A stretch of 23,966 nt of DNA, taken from CAZUVM01 sp964623885 (GTDB taxonomy: Bacteria > Verrucomicrobiota > Verrucomicrobiia > Limisphaerales > UBA8199). The stretch covers positions 1 through 23,966 of the forward strand of contig CAZUVM010000050.1 in NCBI GenBank assembly GCA_964623885.1, given 5' to 3'. The notes beneath the pieces were generated by a model that made no database searches, was not told the origin of the DNA, and saw only the letters and a program-made list of their open reading frames with translations. Below, piece after piece: positions 7,432 through 14,743 of this stretch; the first letter of the stretch is position 1; the number at the start of each line of letters is the position of its first letter. A program made the position numbers and the translations under genes.

Positions 7432-7523
7432 TTGGATGCTGAATACTGGATACTGGATGTTGACTCAAAGAGCTAATCCGATATTCGACATCGAGTATCA
7501 AGAATCTAGTATCCAGCACCCAG
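7432..7523. repeat. Imperfect inverted repeat of CTGGATA heptamers
   Basis: The left arm (7432-7463) contains CTGAATA, CTGGATA and CTGGATG words; the right arm (7486-7523) carries their degenerate complements (GAGTATC, TAGTATC, CAGCACC). The arms pair imperfectly around a 20-base centre. The element fills the gap between the convergent DUF2062 and permease genes. The same 7-base word recurs at 8876-8891. Confidence 0.65.
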
Positions 7524-7525
7524 GC

Positions 7526-8872
7526 TCACTCGTACCTTAGCGCCTGTATCGGATCCAATCGCGCAGCCTTAAAGGCTGGGAACAGCCCGGCAACGATGCC
7601 GACGGCGGCGCTGAAGCCAACTGCGATCGCCAAGGCGATGGGGGTAATTACCGGGGCGTTGGAAACCGGGCTGACAAGTTCCAGCACACGCACAAAACCG
7701 AAAGAGGCCGCCACGCCGAGAGCCGCGCCGAGCAGCGCGATCACCATGCTTTCGATCAGGACCTGGACGAAGACTGCCAGGCCGGTAGCACCAACCGCCT
7801 TGCAAATCCCAATCTCACGAATCCTCTCATTAATGCTCGCGAGCATAATGTTCATAATTCCGATCCCGCCTACTAGTAAACTGATGGCCGCAATCACACC
7901 GCCACTCATTCGCGCGTTGTGAATTTGTTTGTTAATGCTCTCCAATTGATTCTCCTGCGTGCGAAACCCGAAATCCTCAATCCCGTGATGGGTGAGCATG
8001 AGTATATTGCGGGCCTGCTGTAGCGCCGGATCAAGGTGTTCGAGGCCCGTGACTTTCAAACCGATGTCGGATAGCCGGTTGTCCGGAGCGCCGTTGGTGT
8101 TCCCGGTGCGGAAACGCATCCAGGCCGTATTCAGCGGCATATATAGCGTATAGTTCTTTCGGCGAAACGCCCAATTCCCGTGGCCCCAACCACGCCGGCG
8201 GGCCGGTCCGGATTGAGGTTCCTTCGGCTTCAGTTTGGCCAATTCGCGCTCTTTCTTTTCCTGCTCCCCTTCGTAATGGGTGAACATGCCTACAATAGTG
8301 AAGGGCTGGCCATTGAGATTGACGACTTCGCCGACCGGCACGATTTCCTGCCCGGTCTGTTCGGGCGAACCAAACAGTTCGTCCCGAATCCCAGTGCCGA
8401 TGACGCACACCGCATTGGCGTTCTCTTCGTCGATATCTGTAAAAAAGCGGCCGTGTTCCAGTGTGTGCAAGTTTACTTCCAGGATGCTCGGCCAGACACC
8501 GGAGGCATCAACCATAACCATTTTATCAGCGCGCGAGACAGCAACATCGTCCACGTCCATGGTGGGCGAGACCAGGCGCATCAAAGGGGCGGATTGGCGA
8601 AGGGCTTCAACGTCGTCCATTGTTCGGCCGGGAGCTTGATCGGACAGATGTTCCTGCTCGGCAGGCACATCCTGATCCTCAAGCAGCACTTTGTCGGCGC
8701 CACCCATGGCGATCATAGTTTCCTTCATGCCATTCTCCATGCCTTTGATGATTGCCGCCATGCCAACCAGGCTGGCTACGCCAAGGATGATCCCCAGCAT
8801 CGTCAGCAATGACCGGAACTTGTGAGACCAGACTTCCTTAAGACCGACGGCGATGGTGTTGGAGAAGGTCAT
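7526..8872 (-). CDS. MacB-like ABC permease 2
   Basis: A 448-residue permease and the last gene of the four-gene export operon. Layout: N-terminal membrane segment (FRSLLTMLGIILGVASLVGM, about 20-40), a large periplasmic MacB_PCD domain (about 60-300), then three C-terminal spans with the FtsX motif (GGVIAAISLLVGGIGIMNI, ERIREIGICKAVGA) and the typical end LDPIQALRYE. Compared with E. coli MacB it has no ATPase domain and carries a charged insertion of about 40 residues (201-243, beginning EGEQEKKERELAKL) after the VGMF strand. The same insertion is present in permease 1. It starts 21 bases after the permease 1 stop, and this spacer consists of the CTGGATA repeat, leaving no clear ribosome site. 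Confidence 0.9.
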   Translation of the reverse strand: MTFSNTIAVGLKEVWSHKFRSLLTMLGIILGVASLVGMAAIIKGMENGMKETMIAMGGADKVLLEDQDVPAEQEHLSDQAPGRTMDDVEALRQSAPLMRLVSPTMDVDDVAVSRADKMVMVDASGVWPSILEVNLHTLEHGRFFTDIDEENANAVCVIGTGIRDELFGSPEQTGQEIVPVGEVVNLNGQPFTIVGMFTHYEGEQEKKERELAKLKPKEPQSGPARRRGWGHGNWAFRRKNYTLYMPLNTAWMRFRTGNTNGAPDNRLSDIGLKVTGLEHLDPALQQARNILMLTHHGIEDFGFRTQENQLESINKQIHNARMSGGVIAAISLLVGGIGIMNIMLASINERIREIGICKAVGATGLAVFVQVLIESMVIALLGAALGVAASFGFVRVLELVSPVSNAPVITPIALAIAVGFSAAVGIVAGLFPAFKAARLDPIQALRYE

Positions 8873-8875
8873 GGT

Positions 8876-8891
8876 AGTATCCAGTATCCAG
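8876..8891. repeat. CTGGATA word repeat between the two permease genes
   Basis: Two direct copies of AGTATCC (plus strand) follow one another and form almost the whole spacer between the two permease genes. They use the same word as the inverted repeat at 7432-7523, about 1.3 kb away at the other end of permease 2. Permease 2 is therefore bracketed by the same repeat family. Confidence 0.6.
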
Positions 8892-8893
8892 AA

Positions 8894-10393
8894 TCACTCA
8901 TACCTCAACGCCTGAATCGGATTCAGTTTCCCTGCTTTAATTGCGGGGAAGATGCCGGCGAGTATGCCGACCAGGACGCTGAAGCCGAAGGCGATGGAAA
9001 GGGCGGTGAGCGTGATAATCGGTGTGTTATCGGTCGGAGCTATGGAGCTGAGCATTTGGACCAGGCCAAAGGAGGTGACCAGGCCCGTCAGTCCACCCAG
9101 CACGGCGATTACCAGGGCTTCGATGAGTATCTGGATGAAGATAGCGCTGGTGCCGGCGCCGACCGATTTGCGAATGCCAATTTCACGGACGCGCTCCGAA
9201 ATGCTAGCGAGCATGATGTTCATGATACCGATGCCGCCCACCAGCAGGCTAATGCCCGCAATCAGCCCGCCGCTGAGCCGGGCGTTGTGGATGAAGGTGT
9301 TGATTTGTTCGGCCCAATCCTCCTGAGTGCGGAATGTGAAATCTTCAATGCCTTTATGCGTGGTCATCAGGACATTGCGGATTTGCTGGAGTGACTCAGG
9401 GAGGACATCAAGGCCGGCGATTTTGATTTCCAGACTCGAGAGTCGCGGGTCGCCGGTCGCGCCGGTCACGGTGCGTCCGCCGCCGCCCGAAGAGATGGCG
9501 ACCATGCTGGCCCCGTAGCGGAATTTCATCCAGGCCGTGTTCAGCGGAATCAGGACGGTGGCGTTTTTCAGGTAAAAAACAAAGCTGCTGCCACGGTGTC
9601 GGCCACCTCCACGATTGCGGGCGACACCGGTTCTAGCTGCGGGCCCCTGGAGCTTGGCCAATTCTCGCGCCTTGCGATCCTGTTCGCTCTCGTAATGCTG
9701 GAACATGCCAATCACAGTGAACGGCATGCCATTGAGGTAGATGGTCTCGCCGATGGGTATGGTTTCCTTGCCGGTTTTCTCAGGGTCGCCCCATAGTTCG
9801 TCACGAGTGGCCGTGCCGATGACGCACACGCTCCGAGCCATTTCATCATCTACTTCGTTAAACATGCGCCCGTACTGGATGACGTGCTCGTTCATTTCCA
9901 GCGCGATGGGCCACGCCCCGCTGCAATACCACGGGCGAAAGCTCTTGCCATTGGCGGACAGGGTAACCGGCACACGCATTTCGGGTGATAGTTCCCGGAC
10001 CAGCGGCGCGCTTTTCTGCAAGGCATAGACATCGTTAATCGTGATGCCCACCGCCTGGTCGCTGAGATGCCGTTGCTCGGTAGGGATGGCTTGAGCCTCC
10101 ACCCTGATTTTTTCGAGGCCGCCGATGGCCACGAGGGCTTCGCGGGCGCCTTTCTCCATACCGGCGACAAGGGCGGACATGGCGACGAGGCTCGACACTC
10201 CGAGGATGATCCCGAGCATGGTGAGCAGCGAGCGGAATTTGTGAGCCCAGATTTCGCGGAGACCCGTTTGTATCGTGATCAGCAGTTGGCTGGAAACGCC
10301 AGGAGCCGAAAGGCTGAAATCCGAATCACCAGGGTATGGGATTTCACTTCGGCCCTCATTTTCGGCCTGTGGAATTCCGCCCTCGGACTTCAT
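8894..10393 (-). CDS. MacB-like ABC permease 1
   Basis: A 499-residue permease, paralogous to permease 2. Residues 1-38 are a poorly conserved polar leader (MKSEGGIPQAENEGRSEI..). The usual family start aligns near LLITIQTGLREIWAHKF (37-53), followed by a span (about 54-78), a periplasmic domain, and C-terminal spans with LLVGGIGIMNIMLASISERV and the end LNPIQALRYE. A charged insertion at about 234-278 (ESEQDRKARELAKLQG, then an Arg/Gly stretch) matches the one in permease 2. Residues 300-320 hold an extra Gly/Ser/Thr-rich loop. The ATG overlaps the ATPase stop (ATGA), so the long leader may be genuine and result from translational coupling. It probably forms a homo- or heterodimer in the inner membrane with the single ATPase. 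Confidence 0.9.
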   Translation of the reverse strand: MKSEGGIPQAENEGRSEIPYPGDSDFSLSAPGVSSQLLITIQTGLREIWAHKFRSLLTMLGIILGVSSLVAMSALVAGMEKGAREALVAIGGLEKIRVEAQAIPTEQRHLSDQAVGITINDVYALQKSAPLVRELSPEMRVPVTLSANGKSFRPWYCSGAWPIALEMNEHVIQYGRMFNEVDDEMARSVCVIGTATRDELWGDPEKTGKETIPIGETIYLNGMPFTVIGMFQHYESEQDRKARELAKLQGPAARTGVARNRGGGRHRGSSFVFYLKNATVLIPLNTAWMKFRYGASMVAISSGGGGRTVTGATGDPRLSSLEIKIAGLDVLPESLQQIRNVLMTTHKGIEDFTFRTQEDWAEQINTFIHNARLSGGLIAGISLLVGGIGIMNIMLASISERVREIGIRKSVGAGTSAIFIQILIEALVIAVLGGLTGLVTSFGLVQMLSSIAPTDNTPIITLTALSIAFGFSVLVGILAGIFPAIKAGKLNPIQALRYE

Positions 10394-11124
10394 GGACCGG
10401 CACTAACCTGCGAGGTCACAGGTCTCTTCGCCAGACCGGCGAGGGTGAGGTCGACTTTTTCGGCAATCTTGCCGTCGCGGATTTCGATTCGTCGGGGAGT
10501 GACGGCGGCGATTTCGGGATCGTGGGTGACCAGCACGATGGTGCGTCCTTGGGTGCTGAGCTCACGGAAAAGGTTGAGAATCGCGTCTCCGGTATGGGAA
10601 TCAAGGTTGCCGGTCGGCTCGTCGGCGAAGACGATGCGGGGATTGTTGACCAGCGCGCGTGCGATCGCGGCGCGCTGTTGTTGTCCGCCGGAGAGCTGGC
10701 TGGGTCGATGTTTGGCGCGGTTGGCGAGGTCAACTGCGGCGAGAGCGGTCATAGCGCGTTCGCGGCGTTCTTTCCCCGAGATGCCGCTGTAGATCATGGG
10801 CAGCTCGACATTCTGCAGGACGTTGAGCTTGGGCAGCAAGTTAAAGAACTGGAAAACGAATCCGATCTTGCGATTGCGGATGGCGGCGAGTTGGCGCGGC
10901 GAGGCGTTTTGGATCATGACGCCGTCGAGCTTGATGCTGCCACGACTCGGTGAATCGAGGCAGCCCAGGATGTGCATCAGAGTCGATTTTCCGCTGCCCG
11001 AAGGGCCGATGATGGAAATGAATTCGCCTTCCTCGATATCGGTGCTCACGTCGTCCAGAGCGCGGATTTCCTCTTCGCCCAGGCGGTAGATTTTGCTGAC
11101 GTTGCGCAGTTCGACTAAAGCCAT
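10390..11124 (-). CDS. MacB/LolD-type ABC transporter ATPase
   Basis: A 244-residue ATPase that powers the two permeases. Walker A GPSGSGKS at 40-47, Q-loop Gln near 92 (FVFQFFNLLP, typical of the MacB/LolD class), signature LSGGQQQR at 144-151, Walker B IVFADE at 164-169 and the switch His201 (LVTHD). It ends in a short tail of about 20 residues beyond the usual core. It lies in the order fusion protein, ATPase, permease 1, permease 2, 92 bases after the fusion protein gene, and its stop overlaps the permease 1 start. In E. coli MacB the ATPase and permease are one polypeptide; here they are separate. Confidence 0.95.
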   Translation of the reverse strand: MALVELRNVSKIYRLGEEEIRALDDVSTDIEEGEFISIIGPSGSGKSTLMHILGCLDSPSRGSIKLDGVMIQNASPRQLAAIRNRKIGFVFQFFNLLPKLNVLQNVELPMIYSGISGKERRERAMTALAAVDLANRAKHRPSQLSGGQQQRAAIARALVNNPRIVFADEPTGNLDSHTGDAILNLFRELSTQGRTIVLVTHDPEIAAVTPRRIEIRDGKIAEKVDLTLAGLAKRPVTSQVSAGP

Positions 11125-11216
11125 GTTTGAGATAGGATGGTCAGTGCTTGGGGTTAGCCAACCGCTGCCGTCACAAAAGCGAGTTTTCTCATGGCTCAGT
11201 TCTGGCAGTCAAAGAC

Positions 11217-12491
11217 TTATGAACTGCCGCCAGCCACATTTTGGCCTGTGGTTTGGTTGGCGGCGGGCAGCAGCTTCGTGGCGTTATTGGTAGCCGCGGT
11301 CGCATTGTTGGTGCGGGCCAAACCTGAACCTGGTTTGGACGCTGGCATGCTGACGTCGCCGCCACCCGGGCGCATGCCGGCAATCTGATGTGATTTCTTT
11401 TCCGCTTCGTCCTTTGGCATTTCGAGCGAGACAGTGTCACCCGCGGCGAGCCCTTCCTGAATCTCAGCGTAGAAATAGTCAGAGACACCGACCTTCACAT
11501 TACGTTTCTCGAAGTTCTCGCCTTGCTGAACGTAGACGAACCGCTCCATTTCACCGGTGTCCGGGTCACGTTCGGTAAAAACAGCTGCTAAGGGAACAGC
11601 AGTTACGTTACCGGCGGAGGCTACGGGGATTTTGACATTAGCGGTCATGCCGGGCCGGACCCGCGGATCGACTTTTTTAAGGACGATCCTGGCAGGGTAG
11701 CCTTTGATGTTGTTGCGAATGGTTGCCTGCGGAGAGATGCGTTCGACGACTCCGGTGGCACGCAAGCCGGCGACCGCCTCAACTGTCACCTCGACCTGCT
11801 GGCCGGTTTTAAGGCGTGGGACATCGGCCTGGTTGACCTGGGCGTTGATGATCATCGAATTGAGGTCCGCAATGGTGAGGACCTCGGTGCCGCTATTGAA
11901 ACCGCCGGAGCCGGATACCGCCTGACCAATTGAAACCGGCCGGGTGAGGATCGTGCAATCAAAAGGCGCCCGAACTTCCGTTTTGCTAAGGTGTTCTTCG
12001 GTGATGGCGAGGACTTTCTCGGCGCTCTCGAGTGCGTTCTTACCAAGGTCGTAAGCTGTTTTAGTATCGTCGAAGAGTTCCTGGGAAATCAGTTTGTCGA
12101 CGAGCAATTGCTGGGCGCGTTTGTAATCGCGCTCAGCCTTTTGGAGTTCAAGCTTGGCCTTTTCAATGTCAGTCAGGTTCGACGCTTTCTGTTGCTGCAG
12201 TTCGCTGTCATCCAGCTTGAAAAGCAGGTCGTCTTTTTTGACGCGATCGCCGAGGTCGACCGGCAGGGAGAGAATAAGACCGTTGATTTCGGGGCGGACG
12301 GAGACTTGTTCGGCAGGCGCAATTTCGCCGGCGGCATTAACCGCGAAATTGATGTCGCGAACCTCGGCGACAGCCGTGGTGGGCCGGCCGGGACCGGCTT
12401 CTGCAAGTCTGGTTTTTTGCCAATGAATCCAGGCGAAATAGCCGCCGACGCCGGCAGCGATGAGCAGGAGGACGAGTCCGATTTTTCTCAT
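11217..12491 (-). CDS. MacA-like periplasmic membrane fusion protein
   Basis: A 424-residue HlyD/RND-type adaptor and the first gene of the export operon. One N-terminal membrane anchor (IGLVLLLIAAGVGGYFAWI, 4-22) is followed by a barrel-sandwich half (AAGEIAPAEQVSVRPEINGLI), a coiled coil from about 98 to 175 rich in Glu, Lys and Gln, the second lipoyl half (SKTEVRAPFDCTI), and beta-barrel and membrane-proximal domains (RVRPGMTANVKIP, AVPLAAVF). The last ~50 residues form an Asn/Thr/Ala/Gly-rich low-complexity tail (ARTNNATAATNNATKLLP), unusual for MacA. It should bridge the permeases to an outer-membrane TolC-like channel, which is not encoded here. Confidence 0.93.
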   Translation of the reverse strand: MRKIGLVLLLIAAGVGGYFAWIHWQKTRLAEAGPGRPTTAVAEVRDINFAVNAAGEIAPAEQVSVRPEINGLILSLPVDLGDRVKKDDLLFKLDDSELQQQKASNLTDIEKAKLELQKAERDYKRAQQLLVDKLISQELFDDTKTAYDLGKNALESAEKVLAITEEHLSKTEVRAPFDCTILTRPVSIGQAVSGSGGFNSGTEVLTIADLNSMIINAQVNQADVPRLKTGQQVEVTVEAVAGLRATGVVERISPQATIRNNIKGYPARIVLKKVDPRVRPGMTANVKIPVASAGNVTAVPLAAVFTERDPDTGEMERFVYVQQGENFEKRNVKVGVSDYFYAEIQEGLAAGDTVSLEMPKDEAEKKSHQIAGMRPGGGDVSMPASKPGSGLARTNNATAATNNATKLLPAANQTTGQNVAGGSS

Positions 12492-12520
12492 GTCAACGAG
12501 GTTGCAGCAGCATAGACAAC

Positions 12521-12534
12521 GCCAGACGTCTGGC
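12521..12534. promoter_or_regulatory. 14-base perfect palindrome, candidate operator
   Basis: GCCAGACGTCTGGC is perfectly self-complementary. It lies in the 147-base divergent gap, 30 bases upstream of the MacA-like start and about 105 bases before the EamA start. This is a sensible place for a dimeric regulator controlling the export operon, but no regulator gene is adjacent. Confidence 0.35.
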
Positions 12535-12638
12535 AGAGCTTAAAATTGGCCCCGCTGGAAAGAGGTGCCAGGGCTGCCCGCCAAATCGGACTTGCGGTAT
12601 CAGAGGCAACCGATTTGTATCTGCGCCATTAGACGCGC

Positions 12639-13547
12639 GTGAAGCCCGCATATTTAATAATTCTGCTGGTCATGAACTTTTGCTGGGGCGCGGTCTATTC
12701 GGCCTACAAAGTTCTGGGCCAGGACCTTCCGTCCGGCGACGTAACCGGGGGAATCGTAACCCTCCGGTTCGGGTTGGCTGGCCTTTGTTTGCTGTTTTCT
12801 TGGCCTTGGTTGCCCGGGTCTGCACCGCGGGGTAAGGCGCTCCTCAACACCTGCCTTATGGGAGTCGTGCTCTGCGTCATAGGGCAGAGGCTGCAAGTGT
12901 ACGGAAATGACTTGGGTCAGGCGGGCAACTCAGCGGTGTTGATGGCGTTGGAACCGCTGCTGACTTCGGTGGCGGCGGCCCTGTTCCTGCACGAGCACAT
13001 CGGTCCGCGACGACTCGCAGGGTTTGCACTGGGTCTGCTGGGTGTCGGGCTGCTGCATGGCGTCTGGCGGCCCGATTTTCAATGGACTGGTCTGGCCGCC
13101 AGCCTGATTTTCATTTCCTCGTTTATTTGCGAGGCGGCCGCCTCGGTAATTGGCAAGCCCATCGTGGCGCATGCCAGTGCGTTCAAGATGCTCGCTATCG
13201 CCTTGCTGTTCGGCACCGCTGTGAATTTGCTGATCGACGGCCGGGCAACCGTTTTGGCCGCGCAGGAATTGCCGATGCGTGCCTGGGCCTTGCTAGCTTA
13301 CCTGGCCGTGGTGTGCACGGCCGTGGGCTACACGGCTTGGTTCGTAGTCATACGGGATTGTCCGATCAACGTGGCCGCATTGACGATTTTCGCTCAGGCA
13401 CTGTTTGGCGTCATCATCGCGGCTGTCTGGTTGCGCGAACGCCTGCATTGGGGTCAGTTGTTCGGGGGCATCGTAATCGTCGCCGGCCTGGTGCTGGGAC
13501 TCTCGCGCCAGATTAAAACCAGCAGACCGGGTCAGTCTAGCGGTTAG
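12639..13547 (+). CDS. EamA/DMT-family transporter
   Basis: A 302-residue integral membrane protein with two EamA repeats and about ten hydrophobic helices: LIILLVMNFCWGAVYSAYKVLG first, a first-repeat ending at about LEPLLTSVAAALFLHEHIG, and a second-repeat ending at LTIFAQALFGVIIAAVWLRERL. These are typical drug/metabolite exporter features. The substrate cannot be deduced. The start is GTG at 12639, directly before the first helix; no good ribosome site precedes it. Its last 11 bases overlap the tail of the response regulator gene on the other strand. Confidence 0.9.
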   Translation: MKPAYLIILLVMNFCWGAVYSAYKVLGQDLPSGDVTGGIVTLRFGLAGLCLLFSWPWLPGSAPRGKALLNTCLMGVVLCVIGQRLQVYGNDLGQAGNSAVLMALEPLLTSVAAALFLHEHIGPRRLAGFALGLLGVGLLHGVWRPDFQWTGLAASLIFISSFICEAAASVIGKPIVAHASAFKMLAIALLFGTAVNLLIDGRATVLAAQELPMRAWALLAYLAVVCTAVGYTAWFVVIRDCPINVAALTIFAQALFGVIIAAVWLRERLHWGQLFGGIVIVAGLVLGLSRQIKTSRPGQSSG

Positions 13548-13959
13548 GCACCAAATAGTGCTCGGGGGCCGGAGAGCAAATGTGCTCCGCGATTTCAAGC
13601 AGTCGGCTGAATTCGATAGGTTTGATCAGGTACTCGTCGGCACGCAGTTCGGCGGCTAGTTGTTGATCGGAGTCCGTTTGCATGCCGGCGAGGATTTTAA
13701 CCGGGATCGCCTGAAGGTGCGGCTGGGCACGCATCCAGCGCAGAACATCAAACCCGCTGCCGGGACGGAGTTTCACATCCAGCAGCACTAGTTGCGGAAG
13801 GCAGTCGAGATTTGATCGCTCAAAGAATCTAAGCGCGCCAGTCACGTCTTTGGCCACCTGGAGCAGACCACGGAACCCGGCAAAGTCAAAAGCAGTCTTG
13901 AGCAGCAGAATGAAATCATCGTCATCGTCCACCAGGAGAATTCGTTCCAACTTAGGCAT
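13537..13959 (-). CDS. Single-domain response regulator (CheY-like)
   Basis: A 140-residue lone receiver domain. RILLVDDDDDF gives the acidic pocket (residues 11-15), LLDVKLRPGSG contains the phosphoacceptor Asp61, and IKP contains the conserved Lys113. At the position of the usual Thr/Ser (MVTA in CheY) this protein has Ala91 (KILAGMQ), so conformational signalling may differ. There is no output domain and no kinase next to it. The start ATG at 13959 is preferred; an in-frame GTG lies three codons upstream at 13968. No ribosome site is obvious for either. Confidence 0.88.
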   Translation of the reverse strand: MPKLERILLVDDDDDFILLLKTAFDFAGFRGLLQVAKDVTGALRFFERSNLDCLPQLVLLDVKLRPGSGFDVLRWMRAQPHLQAIPVKILAGMQTDSDQQLAAELRADEYLIKPIEFSRLLEIAEHICSPAPEHYLVPNR

Positions 13960-14370
13960 AAGGTTCACAGAGTATGAGTTTCGAACCCCTCCTTGAGGTC
14001 CGAAGAACCATCAGGTTCTATTGATTAGCTTTGCTCAATTCAGGGGGTTGAGACAACTGGGGTAGCCAGCGTAATTCTTGAGAGCAATGCACCTCAGTAG
14101 TGGGTTTCCTTACGGCCAATCAATTAACAGAAAAACTTTCGGATGCCGGGCAATTGTTGCGGTGGAATTGCTGCTGAGATTTGCCCACGATGGTCAAAAT
14201 GAAACAGAAAAAGCGGTGGCTTGATGCCCCAATTTGTTTTTCAAACATCTGATATAAAGGGTCTTAGGAAAAAGTTCGTTGCTTGGCATGATCGGTGCGT
14301 CACCGGGGGCCGTGTGCGCCAATCCGAATGATTATGGCGAGCGAAGTGTGCTAACTACCCGCTGAACCCA
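13960..14370. other. 411-base divergent intergenic region before the nitrogen cluster
   Basis: This separates the response regulator from the PII gene and is AT-richer than its flanks. It contains a candidate sigma-54 promoter at 14283-14299 (listed separately). A possible NtrC half-site, TGCACC, lies at about 14086, and a TATAAA-like stretch at about 14254. No open frame here looks real. Confidence 0.5.
14283..14299 (+). promoter_or_regulatory. Candidate sigma-54 promoter of the glnB/K-amtB-glnA cluster
   Basis: TTGGCATGATCGGTGCG fits the sigma-54 consensus YTGGCAYR-N4-TTGCW except at two positions in the -12 half, and it has the required GG-N10-GC spacing. It lies about 72 bases before the PII start, the expected distance for a short leader. 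Nitrogen-assimilation genes are classic sigma-54/NtrC targets. I saw no complete NtrC site. Confidence 0.5.
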
Positions 14371-14709
14371 ATGAAGAAAATTGAAGCAATCATCAAACCA
14401 TTCAAACTGGAGGAAGTGAAGGATGCCCTGGGAGAAATAGGGATCGAGGGAATGACGGTGACGGAGGTGAAAGGATTTGGCCGGCAAAAAGGACACACCG
14501 AGATCTATCGCGGAAGCGAATACACGGTGGATTTTCTGCCGAAGATCAAAATCGAATTGGTGATTGCCGACGAGAAATCGGAGGATGCCATCGGCGCGAT
14601 CATCAAAGCGGCAAAAACCGGGAAGATCGGAGACGGCAAAGTCTTCGTGTCAACCATAGAGGAAGCGGTGCGGATCCGAACGGAGGAGAAAGGAGTTGCC
14701 GCGGTCTGA
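14371..14709 (+). CDS. glnK: PII nitrogen regulatory protein
   Basis: A 112-residue PII protein. MKKIEAIIKPFKLEEVKDAL is the family start, the T-loop reads GRQKGHTEIYRGSEYTVDF with the modifiable Tyr51, and the end has the IGDGKVFVSTIEEAVRIRT nucleotide-binding motif. It binds ATP/ADP and 2-oxoglutarate and reports nitrogen status. Because amtB follows 34 bases later, it is best called GlnK-like: it should dock on AmtB to block ammonium uptake when nitrogen is plentiful, and may steer glutamine synthetase adenylylation. Whether it is named glnB or glnK cannot be settled from sequence alone. No strong ribosome site precedes the ATG. Confidence 0.95.
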   Translation: MKKIEAIIKPFKLEEVKDALGEIGIEGMTVTEVKGFGRQKGHTEIYRGSEYTVDFLPKIKIELVIADEKSEDAIGAIIKAAKTGKIGDGKVFVSTIEEAVRIRTEEKGVAAV

Positions 14710-14743
14710 ACTGAACTTGCCAACCCACAAATTGAGAACCCAA

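Noticed and set aside
14086..14105. NtrC binding site upstream of the PII gene
   Set aside because: Only a TGCACC half-site is present; the partner half does not match, so it is not listed as a site.
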